In this document: positions 42,684-51,089 of the stretch, piece after piece
How positions within the stretch are numbered: position 1 is the first letter of the stretch
Layout of the letters: the number at the start of each line of letters is the position of its first letter
DNA from: JASHVB01 sp035523995
GTDB taxonomy: Bacteria; Pseudomonadota; Alphaproteobacteria; Acetobacterales; Acetobacteraceae
Assembly: GCA_035523995.1 (NCBI GenBank)
Contig: DATKPQ010000181.1
Coordinates: 1-64,000 of the forward strand
Length of the DNA stretch: 64,000 nucleotides
Direction: 5' to 3'
Position numbers and translations under genes: made by a program
The notes under the pieces: model-generated
The model's input: the letters and a program-made list of their open reading frames with translations, nothing else
Database searches by the model: none
Told to the model about the DNA's origin: nothing

Positions 42684-43271
42684 GTGACGAATAGAAACGC
42701 ACGTCGTGGCCTGCATGCCGCACCATCGCTCTACGGGACCGGCGTGGGTACCCAAAGCGTTCTCGGCAACGGGTTCTTCCTGAACTCGATCATCCAGCAG
42801 GCCTATCAGACACCGGGTGGCGTCGGTTCCTTCGCGGCATTCAACATCGGCGTTTGCAATGCGACCGGGACGAAGCCGGGAGACGCTGCGGCGATGCAGC
42901 CTTACGTCAACAACGTGCCGCTGATTTCCATCAGTTCCGCAGGTTGCTCACCGTTCGCGACACTGTCTGGGCCGCAGGCCGTTGCCACGGGCGTGGTCAC
43001 AACGCTGACCGCGGCGGTCGATATGCAATTTAACCCCATTGCGGGCGGCGGCGCGGCAATCACGCTGCCCTGGGGCGACGACCTTCCGGACCTGAGTGCG
43101 ACGACGCTCAACAACGATATCAACAGTGGCGCGTCGCTTTCTACCGTCCTCAACGATATCCAGACTCTGGACCCGGCCATTACTCAGCAAGTGGCAGAGC
43201 CGGCAATGCTGATGTTGTTCGGCGTCGGGCTCGTCGAACCGGGTGCGGTGCAGCGGAGATTGCGTGTCTGA
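42684..43271 (+). CDS. Truncated PEP-CTERM-like surface protein
   Basis: The 195-residue reading frame opens with GTG and has no signal peptide. The middle is N/T/G/S-rich and typical of secreted proteins (GVGSFAAFNIGVCNATG, TTLNNDINSGASLSTVLND). The C-terminus, VAEPAMLMLFGVGLVEPGAV followed by QRRLRV, aligns with a PEP-CTERM sorting signal (VPEPASLLLFGxGLxGLGxxRRR), but P is A in the PEP motif and EP interrupts the hydrophobic segment. I infer a decayed gene that lost its 5' end near the divergent hemW. No exosortase is in this window. Confidence 0.4.
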   Translation: MTNRNARRGLHAAPSLYGTGVGTQSVLGNGFFLNSIIQQAYQTPGGVGSFAAFNIGVCNATGTKPGDAAAMQPYVNNVPLISISSAGCSPFATLSGPQAVATGVVTTLTAAVDMQFNPIAGGGAAITLPWGDDLPDLSATTLNNDINSGASLSTVLNDIQTLDPAITQQVAEPAMLMLFGVGLVEPGAVQRRLRV

Positions 43272-43321
43272 CACCGGCCGACTTGACGATTCTACGGTCC
43301 GGGGAGCGGGTGGCGCAGCGC

Positions 43322-44641
43322 CTAGCCCACTCGTCGTACTATCGCCTCCACCGCCTCCAGGCGCTGCCGCAGCCGCGCCGTCTGCACTTCGCCCAGGGAA
43401 GTGTCCCAGCCTTCCACCACGCGCTGCGCCCGCACCAGGAGCGCCGTCTTGATGTCGTTGCGCTGCACGGTCAGGCCGATATCCATGATCGCTCGCAGCA
43501 GCCGCAGGCTCACGGCCAGGTCGCTGGCCGCGTAGTGGCGGATCTGCTCGAAGGCGGTGTCGAACATGCCCTCGATGCCGATCCAGGGCACGATCACACG
43601 GGCGACGTGCGGCGGGTCATATAGCACCGGTTCGGGCGGCGCGCGGCCAAGCCAGCGGATCAGCACGCGGCTGAGTTGGTCGATGCAGCTTATCGCCGTG
43701 CTGGGGTCGTTGACCGCCGGCGAAATCGCCCTCAGCGCGATATCTACGATCATGATCACGCCGAATTCCACGTCCTGTTGCAGGGTCCGTGTCGGGCCGA
43801 TGTCGAAGGCGCCGAGCAATTCGGCAATGCGCAGCGGGTCCAGCCGATCCTCGCGCGACACCAGCATCAGCGGCACGCCGGCGGGGATGAACTGGCCGAC
43901 ACGGCGTTCCACGCGAACGCGGATGCGCCACGCCTTCGCCAGATCCAACAGGCGATGGATGTCGATGAAGCGGATATAGCCTGATTGATCGCTGAGGATG
44001 GGCGTGGCGGTCTCGTTCATCGGCATGGGCAGGGCCATACTTTCGAACCGGCGTTGTTCGGGCATCAGTTCGTCGATCACCTCCTCCGTCTCGCGTGCGA
44101 TGCGGTCCACGATGTTGTTCACGCTGATCGATTGCGAGATGTGGTGGATGAAGAACACCAGCCAGCCGACCGAGACCAGCGCCAGGATCATGGCACCGGT
44201 CACGGTGACGACCGGGACGAAAGGGGTGGGCAGCGAACGCGCCGCCGGCATCGCCGCCATGCAGTAGCAGAAGGTCCCGAGGAACACACCCAGCGTCCAT
44301 TGCGTGTTCCGGTCGCGCACGAAGCTGATGAGGATGCGGGGGGAAAATTGCGTGGAGGCGAGAGTCAGCGTCATCAGCAGGATGGCGAAGACGATCGATA
44401 CGACGGTCATGATCGAGGTGGCGATCGCGCTGAGGATGACCTGAGCGACCTGCGGGTCCTGGCGGGAGGGGAACAAGACGAAGGGCACCCAGGCGCCGAG
44501 GGTTGGGACTTTCTCCTCGGCGGATGACAGCAGCGCCCCGGCCGCGCCGAGAACCACGGCGATGACGAATGGCCGGATCAGGAAGCCGCCGCGCAGGCCG
44601 TAGGCGATGGCGCGGAGCAAAAGGGGGAAGCGACGGTTCAT
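43322..44641 (-). CDS. DUF2254 membrane protein
   Basis: The 439-residue protein is of the DUF2254 family. Four hydrophobic segments occupy about the first 170 residues (for example IRPFVIAVVLGAAGALLSS and ILSAIATSIMTVVSIVFAIL, with the family motif LASTQFSPRILISFVRDR). The remainder is soluble, with GYIRFIDIHRLLDLAKAW, FVPAGVPL-like FIPAGVPLMLV, and the DIALRAISPAVNDPSTAISC block. The biochemical role of the family is unknown. The start is at the MNRRFP methionine, as a preceding in-frame extension looks non-coding. Confidence 0.9.
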   Translation of the reverse strand: MNRRFPLLLRAIAYGLRGGFLIRPFVIAVVLGAAGALLSSAEEKVPTLGAWVPFVLFPSRQDPQVAQVILSAIATSIMTVVSIVFAILLMTLTLASTQFSPRILISFVRDRNTQWTLGVFLGTFCYCMAAMPAARSLPTPFVPVVTVTGAMILALVSVGWLVFFIHHISQSISVNNIVDRIARETEEVIDELMPEQRRFESMALPMPMNETATPILSDQSGYIRFIDIHRLLDLAKAWRIRVRVERRVGQFIPAGVPLMLVSREDRLDPLRIAELLGAFDIGPTRTLQQDVEFGVIMIVDIALRAISPAVNDPSTAISCIDQLSRVLIRWLGRAPPEPVLYDPPHVARVIVPWIGIEGMFDTAFEQIRHYAASDLAVSLRLLRAIMDIGLTVQRNDIKTALLVRAQRVVEGWDTSLGEVQTARLRQRLEAVEAIVRRVG

Positions 44642-44789
44642 GTAGGTGGGGTGAAGAGCCGCGGGCGGCGATGAAGGGCAACGCAATCATCGCGAAAAAG
44701 TCGGCGGGCTTCCAGGCAAAGCGGGCGATGGGTGGCGGCCTGACGCGAATTCCGGGATTCGTGCTGGACGCGGGTGCCGGGTTCAGGGT

Positions 44790-45300
44790 TCAGTCAGGGC
44801 GAAGGGCGGTGGCGTCGCCAGGGTCGCCAGCAAGGCGTGCAGGCGTGGCATTCCGGCGGCTGTATCGACGCCGTTCCCGGGCGCAAGCCGTGCGGTGACG
44901 ACGGCGGATGTCGGCGTGGGTCAGCGCTTGGTGCAGGAGATGGGTCGCGCCTGGGGGCAGCGTCGCCTCGACGGCGGCCAATGCATGCGCCGTTTGCGCC
45001 ACGCAGTCGTCGATCCAGGGCTGGTGCAGCTAGTCGGTGGGGGGAGATTGCGCTCGTAGACAGCGCGCAGGCCCTTGTCACGGGCACCCATCATGAGGGC
45101 CGTGCCTTTCAAGACGACGCGCCGGTCCGGCCCCGCGGCGGGCACCAAAGCGCGGGCGCGGCCATAGACCTCGTCGATGTGGTCGGTGATGGCGGCGCCG
45201 TCGATCAGGGTCTCGTCGTCTTCGAGGACCAAGGCCGGAATCCGGCCGAGCGGATTGACGACGCGGCAGTTGCCGTCTTCCGCAGCACCTTGCCGGGCGC
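44790..45300 (-). pseudogene. Frameshifted glutathione S-transferase
   Basis: Two frames together give a GST-like protein. The first encodes VVNPLGRIPALVLEDDETLI and DGAAITDHIDEVYGRA (the glutathione-binding thioredoxin part), then a second-domain start that ends in a stop just after ERNLPPPTS. The next frame continues with LHQPWIDDCVAQTAHALAAV and TLPPGATHLLHQALTHADI, the C-terminal helical domain. The N-terminal strand is missing or scrambled. I conclude that the gene is inactive, with at least one frameshift near 45020. It lies divergently beside the HxlR regulator, which may once have controlled it. Confidence 0.6.
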
Positions 45301-45430
45301 CGCCTCGGTCTCGCCGTAGCCCGGCTTTGGGGCGACCTGCCGGGAGCGGCGGTGGGGAAGTCTCCTGCCTTGCCGGTTTCGTTGGTGTGCCGGCGGAGGC
45401 GAGCGAAGCGCCGGTCGGGCGAACTATTAG

Positions 45431-45445
45431 CTTGCATTATGCAAG
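45431..45445. promoter_or_regulatory. Palindromic operator upstream of HxlR gene
   Basis: CTTGCATTATGCAAG is a perfect 7-1-7 palindrome 63 bases before the HxlR start. A related half site (AGTTGCAT) follows at 45461-45468. Dyads of this kind between an HxlR regulator and its divergent neighbour are typical autoregulatory sites, so this is a candidate operator for the efflux operon. Confidence 0.55.
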
Positions 45446-45493
45446 TCACAAGTTTATGTAAGTTGCATCGTGAAAGGTACCGCGGTGGCTGCC

Positions 45494-46063
45494 ATGCGAC
45501 GCAAAAGTTTCGAATCGATGCCTTGCCCCATCGCCCGATCGCTGGAACGGGTCGGCGAATGGTGGAGCATCTTGATCCTGCGGGACGCCTTCCGCGGCGC
45601 TACCCGTTTCGAGCAATTCCAAAAGAGCCTCGACATCGCTCCGAACATGCTGACCCGCCGGTTGAATGCGCTGGTCGAGTCGGGATTGCTCGAGCGCCGG
45701 CGCTACTCCGAACACCCTCCGCGCGACGAATATGTGCTGACCGAACGCGGGCGGGACTTCCGGCCGGTGCTGTGGGCGTTGCTCGCCTTTGGCAATCGCC
45801 ATTTCGTCCCGGAAGGGCCGAACGTGGTGATCGTGGACGGGGAGACCGGCGAACTGGCCGACCCGGTGCTGATGGACCGGCGCACGCTGCGTCCGCTGAC
45901 CGAGCCACCATTCCGCAGCGTGTATGGCACCGCCGCTGCCGAGGCGGTCGCCCGTGCGCGGGCTGCGACAGAGGCAAACTCGGCCCCGTGCGCGGTGTCG
46001 GCGGCATCCAACGCTCCGGCCTCGACCGATCTCTCATCCGCAGGAGCAGCCACCGATGTTTGA
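45494..46063 (+). CDS. HxlR-family transcriptional regulator
   Basis: This winged-helix DNA-binding protein has 189 residues. The family core is MPCPIARSLERVGEWWSILI with the conserved N-terminal cysteine, FRGATRFEQFQKSLDIAPNM and LTRRLNALVESGLLERRRYS. HxlR proteins often respond to oxidants or electrophiles through that cysteine. The C-terminal 60 residues (alanine-rich) are longer than usual. The start at MRRKSF fits the family; an upstream GTG at 45470 is possible. Its 3' end overlaps the EmrA-like gene by 8 bases, so it is the first gene of a regulator-adaptor-pump operon. Confidence 0.87.
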   Translation: MRRKSFESMPCPIARSLERVGEWWSILILRDAFRGATRFEQFQKSLDIAPNMLTRRLNALVESGLLERRRYSEHPPRDEYVLTERGRDFRPVLWALLAFGNRHFVPEGPNVVIVDGETGELADPVLMDRRTLRPLTEPPFRSVYGTAAAEAVARARAATEANSAPCAVSAASNAPASTDLSSAGAATDV

Positions 46064-47156
46064 TGCCGCCACGGCTGCGGAGACGCCGCCTGTCCTTCGC
46101 CGCGACCTGGTCCGCCTGCGCTTGCGGCGCGCCGTAACGGCGGGAGCCGCGGCAGCCGTGATCGCTGTCGGCGCAAGCTGGTACGGCTACGACTGGTGGA
46201 CTCTCGGCCGCTTCATTCAGACCACGGACGATGCGTATGTCGGCGGCAACGTCACGCCGGTGGCGCCACATGTCAGCGGGTTCGTGGCGCAGGTGCTGGT
46301 GACCGACAATCAGTACGTCAAAGCTGGTGAGGTGCTGATCCGCATCGACGCACGCGACTACCAGGCGGCGTTGGCACACGCCGAGGCGGTGCTGGCGGCG
46401 CGCACCGCTTCTCTGGCCGGGCTCCGGGCGCAATACGTGTTGCAGCAGTCCACCATTCGCCAGGAGCAGGCAGAACTGGTCGCGAAGACGGCGCAGGCGA
46501 ATTACGACGCGATCGACGCCGCGCGCTATCGCGCCCTGGCGCAGACCGCCGCCGGTTCTCGCCAGGACGCGCAACGCACCGGCACGCTGGCAGACGAGGC
46601 GCAGGCCGCGGTACGGGCTGCCGATGCCGGGCTGTCCGCCGCCCGCCAGAAACTGATCGTGTTGAGCGCTCAGATCGCCGAGGCCGAGGCCGCCCGGGGG
46701 CAGGCGCAGGCCGACCTGGCGACCGCCCGGTTGAACCTGGGGTATACCGAGATCCGCTCGCCAATCGACGGCTATGTCGGCAACCGCGCTGCCCAGGTCG
46801 GGGCTTATGTCTCCGCCGGCACATATCTGATTTCCGTAGTGCCATCGGCGGGGCTTTGGGTGGATGCGAATTTCAAGGAGGACCAGCTCGCGCGTATGGT
46901 CGCGGGCCAGCCTGCCACCATCACCGCGGACGTGCTGCCTGACCATCCGTTCCAGGGCCACGTGGCAAGCCTCGCGCCTGCGACCGGGGCGGTGTTCAGC
47001 GTGATCCCGCCGGAGAATGCCACCGGCAACTTTACCAAGATTGTGCAGCGGGTGCCGGTGCGCATTCTGCTGGATGCCGGCGATGCGAAACTGCCGATCC
47101 TGCGGCCGGGGCTTTCGATCACCGCCAGCGTCGATACGCAGGCCCGTGCGCCATGA
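46056..47156 (+). CDS. EmrA-type membrane fusion protein
   Basis: This 366-residue periplasmic adaptor is anchored by one N-terminal segment (about 27-46), then TTDDAYVGGNVTPVAPHVSG (biotin-lipoyl half), a long coiled coil (about 95-215, alanine- and glutamine-rich) and NLGYTEIRSPIDGYVGNRAA leading to the beta-barrel domain. It links the EmrB-type pump to the outer membrane. CAGGAGCAGCCACC precedes the start. Its stop overlaps the pump's start by 4 bases (ATGA). Confidence 0.9.
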   Translation: MFDAATAAETPPVLRRDLVRLRLRRAVTAGAAAAVIAVGASWYGYDWWTLGRFIQTTDDAYVGGNVTPVAPHVSGFVAQVLVTDNQYVKAGEVLIRIDARDYQAALAHAEAVLAARTASLAGLRAQYVLQQSTIRQEQAELVAKTAQANYDAIDAARYRALAQTAAGSRQDAQRTGTLADEAQAAVRAADAGLSAARQKLIVLSAQIAEAEAARGQAQADLATARLNLGYTEIRSPIDGYVGNRAAQVGAYVSAGTYLISVVPSAGLWVDANFKEDQLARMVAGQPATITADVLPDHPFQGHVASLAPATGAVFSVIPPENATGNFTKIVQRVPVRILLDAGDAKLPILRPGLSITASVDTQARAP

Positions 47157-48709
47157 CCACCGTCTCGCCGAAGCCGCCGTCGGTGCTGCCCTTCGTGGTG
47201 ATGTGTGTCGGCATGTTCATTGCGCTGCTGGATATCCAGATCGTCGCAGCATCCTTGCAGCAGATCGGCGGCGGGCTTTCCGCAGCGCAGGACGAAATCA
47301 GTTGGGTGCAGACCGCCTATCTGATCGCGGAGATCGTGATGATCCCGCTCTCCGGCTGGCTGACGCGGGTGTTCTCCACCCGCTGGCTGTTCACCGTCTC
47401 CTGCGCCGGGTTCACTCTGAGCAGTATGCTGTGCGGCATCGCGTGGAATATTCATAGCATGATCGTGTTTCGCGCGCTGCAGGGGATGCTGGGCGCGTCG
47501 ATGATCCCGACCGTGTTCACCTCGTCGTTCTACTTCTTCGAGGGGCCGCGGCGGGTGTATTCGGCGGCAGCGGTCGGCACGATTGCCTCCATGGCACCGA
47601 CGCTAGGGCCGGTGATCGGCGGCTGGATCACCGACACGCTGAACTGGCACTGGTTGTTCTACATCAACCTGATCCCAGGCGTGATCATCACCATCCTGGT
47701 GCCACTTATGGTGAAGATCGACAAGCCCGACCTGTCGCTGCTGCGCGGTGCCGACTATCCGGGCATCGTGCTGATGGCGGCCGGGTTGGGCACGCTGGAA
47801 TACGTGCTGGAAGAAGGCACGCGCTGGAACTGGTTCGACGATTCCACCATCCGCGCCTGTGCCTGGATCGCCGGCGTCTCTCTGCTGCTGTTTGTCGCGC
47901 GCAGCCTGACCTTCCGCAATCCGGTGGTGGATCTGCGCGCACTGACCAACCGGAATTTCGCGCTGGGGTGCCTGCTGTCCTTCATCACCGGCATCGGCAT
48001 CTTCACCACGATCTATCTGACACCATTGTTCCTGGGTTATGTGCGCGGGCTGAGTGCGTGGCAGATCGGGCTGGCGATTTTTTCCACCGGCGTGGCGTCG
48101 CTGATCGGGACGCCCTTCTACGTGGTGCTGGCGCGTCGGTTCGATCCGCGCTGGCTGATGATGTTTGGGCTTGCCAGCTTCGGCGTGGCGATGTGGAGCT
48201 ACAGTTTCATCACTCACGAGTGGGGCGCGAACCAGCTTCTGCTGCCGCAGGTGCTGCGCGGGTTCCCACAGGTGTTCGCGGTGGCGCCGAGCGTTACACT
48301 GGGGCTGGGCAGCCTGCCGCCGGAGCGGCTGAAATATGCGTCGGGCTTGTTCAACATGATGCGGAATTTGGGTGGCGCGGTCGGCATCGCGGTGAGCGCC
48401 GCGGTAATCAACGACCAGACCAACCGGCATTTCCTACGCATAGCCTCGAACCTGACACCGGCGAACGGCGCCATGGAGCGACTGCTGGATGGACTGACGC
48501 AACGGTACGGCGCGCTGCCCGGCGCCCCTGGGGCGGGCCACGACGCCGCGCTACATCAGTTGTGGGATCTGGCGTATCGAGAGGCTTCGACACTGGCGTT
48601 CGCCGATGCGTTCCGCGCGATCATGCTGGCTTTCGTGCTGGCGACTCTGCTGGTGCCGCTGCTGCGGAAGGTGGCGACAGGGCCGGCACCGAAGGCGGAG
48701 GCGCATTGA
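47153..48709 (+). CDS. EmrB-type DHA2 efflux pump (2)
   Basis: This 518-residue inner-membrane exporter has about fourteen predicted segments. It shows VMCVGMFIALLDIQIVAASL, EISWVQTAYLIAEIVMIPLS and the ATTPASMIPTVFTS-like segment GASMIPTVFTSSFYFFEG. It is the third gene of the HxlR-EmrA-EmrB unit and coupled by a 4-base overlap. The substrate cannot be predicted; hydrophobic toxicants are usual for the family. It is more complete as an operon than the orphan DHA2 gene at 33872. Confidence 0.9.
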   Translation: MTTVSPKPPSVLPFVVMCVGMFIALLDIQIVAASLQQIGGGLSAAQDEISWVQTAYLIAEIVMIPLSGWLTRVFSTRWLFTVSCAGFTLSSMLCGIAWNIHSMIVFRALQGMLGASMIPTVFTSSFYFFEGPRRVYSAAAVGTIASMAPTLGPVIGGWITDTLNWHWLFYINLIPGVIITILVPLMVKIDKPDLSLLRGADYPGIVLMAAGLGTLEYVLEEGTRWNWFDDSTIRACAWIAGVSLLLFVARSLTFRNPVVDLRALTNRNFALGCLLSFITGIGIFTTIYLTPLFLGYVRGLSAWQIGLAIFSTGVASLIGTPFYVVLARRFDPRWLMMFGLASFGVAMWSYSFITHEWGANQLLLPQVLRGFPQVFAVAPSVTLGLGSLPPERLKYASGLFNMMRNLGGAVGIAVSAAVINDQTNRHFLRIASNLTPANGAMERLLDGLTQRYGALPGAPGAGHDAALHQLWDLAYREASTLAFADAFRAIMLAFVLATLLVPLLRKVATGPAPKAEAH

Positions 48710-48883
48710 GGGGACGCGTGCCTGGCGCCAACGGATCAGGAACAGGGCGGGAACACACTCGGCCGTTGCGACGATGCGCGGCGGTTTTGCGTACGCGGTT
48801 TGACGCGGGGATGGGCGATCCTCTAGAGTTGGAGCAGCAAACGCCGTGTCCGGGGGCGCCCCCGGGTATGCGCCCGTTCCGGC

Positions 48884-48976
48884 GGAGGGGTGGCCGAGTG
48901 GCTGAAGGCGGCGGTTTGCTAAACCGTTAATGGGGGTCAACCTCATTCGTGAGTTCGAATCTCATCCCCTCCGCCA
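48884..48976 (+). tRNA. tRNA-Ser (GCT)
   Basis: The acceptor stem pairs GGAGGGG with CCCCTCC, followed by discriminator G and an encoded CCA. The D-arm is GGCCGAGTGGCTGAAGGC, and the anticodon stem GCGGT/ACCGT encloses the loop TTGCTAA with anticodon GCT (reads AGC and AGU). A long variable arm and GTTCGAATC in the T arm confirm a serine tRNA. It is 93 nucleotides including CCA. Confidence 0.95.
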
Positions 48977-49385
48977 ATTGCTTGAAATCACTGGGAAATT
49001 CCAAGAGGGTCAGCGAAAGCCGTTGTATTATATAACGGTTTTTCGTGCGTTGTGCCGATCCCCGCTGGCTGCGCAACGAATTTGCCCAGATTTGCGCCGC
49101 TTTTTTTGCCGACCCTGATGGTGTCGCAAGCAAATCGAACAGCGAGTTGTCGTGGCTGTAGCGCGACATCGCTCCGTCACGCCGCAAGTGGCCGGTGTCG
49201 ATCTCGGTGGTCGAAGCCAGCGTGTGTCCAGACAGGCGGTAGATGCAGTCGGGGTCGTCCACCATGGACGCGACGGCGAACGCGTGGCGCAGGTCGCGAA
49301 GCCGGTGGCCAGGCAGGATGATGGCTGGCAGATGTACCGAGAGCCAAGGTGGAAGCCGCGGGCTGCTCGCGCAAGAATTCGGCAC
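48977..49385 (-). pseudogene. Relic of a tyrosine-recombinase integrase
   Basis: Only the C-terminal catalytic part remains: HRLRDLRHAFAVASMVDD (HxxR box) and RLSGHTLASTTEIDTGHLRR, then SRYSHDNSLFDLLAT. In intact integrases the sequence TTEIYxGHL holds a tyrosine where this copy has Asp; SRYSH may or may not supply the nucleophile. There is no N-terminal domain and no start with a ribosome site. The frame runs on into the tRNA. Its position at the 3' end of tRNA-Ser fits the leftover of an integrative element; no att direct repeat was found. Confidence 0.6.
49020..49043 (+). terminator. Intrinsic terminator after tRNA-Ser
   Basis: The stem CCGTTGTA/TATAACGG (one G-T pair, loop TTA) is followed by five T. 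It lies about 45 bases after the tRNA and reads on the tRNA strand. The stem is AT-rich compared with the surroundings. Confidence 0.6.
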
Positions 49386-49465
49386 CGGGACAAGTAGTGT
49401 GACGAATCGTCTAATGCCGTCCCGTCAGCCGCCCATCAGCCCCCGGGCGTCGGCGCCGCCGCAAC

Positions 49466-49753
49466 TCATCGGGAGAGCGCGATCCGTCCGGTCAGGGCGC
49501 CGGTCCGCGGGTCCACCAGCACCACGCGATCCACGCCGGCGCCTTGCAATTGCAACGCCAGGCGATCCTGGGTCGCTGCGATCCCTACGATTCGGGTGCC
49601 GGCCGGTTGATCCAGCGTCACGTCGATCGGCGCGGACGTGGCTGGCGCCGTCGCGCGATGGAAGATTACGGCCACGATGACCGCGGTGCCAGCCAGGATG
49701 AGTACCCCCATGGCGATCGTCAGTATCTTCAATGCCCGCATGCCATTGCCCAC
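49466..49753 (-). CDS. Small single-helix membrane protein
   Basis: The 95-residue protein has one membrane segment, LKILTIAMGVLILAGTAVIV near residues 8-27, then a periplasmic beta-rich part (GTRIVGIAATQDRLALQLQG, RVVLVDPRTGALTGRIAL). The start is taken as GTG because AAGGAGAG lies 8 bases upstream, whereas the first ATG is 12 bases farther. Proteins of this design, a helix followed by one strand-rich domain, are common next to rluD in alphaproteobacteria in my recollection, with no known role. It diverges from rluD. Confidence 0.65.
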   Translation of the reverse strand: MGNGMRALKILTIAMGVLILAGTAVIVAVIFHRATAPATSAPIDVTLDQPAGTRIVGIAATQDRLALQLQGAGVDRVVLVDPRTGALTGRIALSR

Positions 49754-49830
49754 GCCAGTCTCTCCTTCGGACCAATTGACCGCTCGCCCGGCCCTCGCCA
49801 CATTCGGTGCCGTTGGTCAACACGCAGTCG

Positions 49831-50838
49831 ATGGCTGAACCCGCGAGCCTGCCCGCACCACGTGCGTTCCGGATCACCGCTGGCACAGCACAGGCCGGCC
49901 AGCGGCTGGACCGCTTCCTGGCCGAGTCGATCGGCACGTTATCCCGCTCCCGCGTGAAGGCGCTGATCGAGTCGGGCTGCGTGCACCAGGGCGACGCGCC
50001 GCAGCGCGAGCCGGCGGAACCGGTACGGGCCGGCACAATCTATTCTCTGAGCCTGCCTCCCCCGGCGCCTGCCGCGCCACAACCGCAGCCGATTGCGCTG
50101 ACCATCCTTTATGAAGACGCAAGTCTGATCGTACTGGACAAGCCGGCCGGGCTGGTCGTTCATCCCGCTCCAGGCAATCCGGATGGAACACTGGTGAACG
50201 CATTGCTGGCCCATTGCGGCCCTGGGTTCACCGGTATCGGTGCGGAACGCCGCCCCGGCATCGTGCACCGGTTGGACAAGGACACGTCGGGCGTGATGGT
50301 CGTCGCCAAGACCCAGGCCGCGAACGACGCGCTCACCGCAGCCTTCGCCGCGCGCGATCTCGACCGATCTTATTTGGCACTGGTCTGGGGCCTGCCGTCG
50401 CCGCTGGCCGGCGAGATCGAGGGCGCCATCGGCCGCGATCCCCGCGACCGCAAGCGTATGGCGGTGGTGACACGCGGCGGCAAACCAGCACTTACACGCT
50501 ACCGCACTCTGCGCACCTGGCAGACCAGTACCGCATTGCTGGAATGCAGGCTGGCAACCGGGCGGACGCACCAGATCCGAGTCCACCTCGCCGGGCGCGG
50601 CCATCCGATGGTCGGCGATCCGCTCTATCTGCGCCGCATCCCCGCCGGCGCGCGGTCGCTGCCGCCGCCGATTCGCTCGGTTTTGCTGGACTTTCCACGC
50701 CAGGCATTGCATGCGGCCCGGCTTGGTTTCGCGCATCCGATCACCGGCCAGGGGTTGTCGTTCGAGACCCCGCCGCCCGGCGATTTCCAGGCCTTGCTTG
50801 GTGCCCTGGATGCGGCCCTGCTTCCGCTGCAAACCTGA
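49831..50838 (+). CDS. rluD: Large-subunit rRNA pseudouridine synthase RluD
   Basis: This 335-residue enzyme converts uridines of 23S rRNA helix 69 to pseudouridine in the usual family role. An S4 RNA-binding domain (about 10-70, LSRSRVKALIESGCV) precedes the synthase domain with IVHRLDKDTSGVMVVAKT, whose aspartate is catalytic, and the LLECRLATGRTHQIRVHLAG and GHPMVGDPLY blocks. The ATG start is at MAEPAS; GTG at 49807 is possible. A hairpin TTACCCT/AGGGTAA (50840-50864) follows. Confidence 0.92.
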   Translation: MAEPASLPAPRAFRITAGTAQAGQRLDRFLAESIGTLSRSRVKALIESGCVHQGDAPQREPAEPVRAGTIYSLSLPPPAPAAPQPQPIALTILYEDASLIVLDKPAGLVVHPAPGNPDGTLVNALLAHCGPGFTGIGAERRPGIVHRLDKDTSGVMVVAKTQAANDALTAAFAARDLDRSYLALVWGLPSPLAGEIEGAIGRDPRDRKRMAVVTRGGKPALTRYRTLRTWQTSTALLECRLATGRTHQIRVHLAGRGHPMVGDPLYLRRIPAGARSLPPPIRSVLLDFPRQALHAARLGFAHPITGQGLSFETPPPGDFQALLGALDAALLPLQT

Positions 50839-50866
50839 GTTACCCTGAACTCATCAAAGGGTAATC

Positions 50867-50895
50867 TTGACAGGACTATTCCGGTCCTGTATGTC
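50867..50895 (+). promoter_or_regulatory. rpoH: Predicted rpoH promoter
   Basis: A perfect TTGACA at 50867-50872 is separated by 17 bases from TATGTC at 50890-50895. The -10 box is weak, matching the consensus in three of six positions, but the spacing is ideal. The promoter would give a leader of about 190 bases before the GTG start. The assignment is by motif only. Confidence 0.45.
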
Positions 50896-51006
50896 ACGCG
50901 CCGCCTGAGCGGGCGGATGCACTGCGCAGGTGGGGATCGTCCGGAAGCGCCGTTGCCATTGTCTGGGGCGGGTATCCGGGACGTGATGTCTCATCCCGCA
51001 TCCCGA

Positions 51007-51020
51007 GTGGCTAAAGCCAC
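51007..51020 (+). other. Hairpin in rpoH leader
   Basis: GTGGCTAAAGCCAC is a perfect 6-2-6 dyad inside the leader of rpoH, about 70 bases before its start. It could be a transcription-factor site or a short RNA stem. In studied bacteria the rpoH leader takes part in temperature control; whether this hairpin does so is not shown. Confidence 0.35.
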
Positions 51021-51089
51021 ATTCAGGCCACGTACCGCGCCGACAAAATACGGGCGACACGCGACCGCCGACGCAAGGAGGAGCCTTCC

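Noticed and set aside
45600..46961. 453-residue minus-strand frame across HxlR and EmrA genes
   Set aside because: It spans two well-supported genes on the other strand and has no domain.
48927..48976. Integrase frame continuing into the tRNA (AEGMRFELT tail)
   Set aside because: This tail is antisense tRNA-Ser read as protein, a common annotation artefact.
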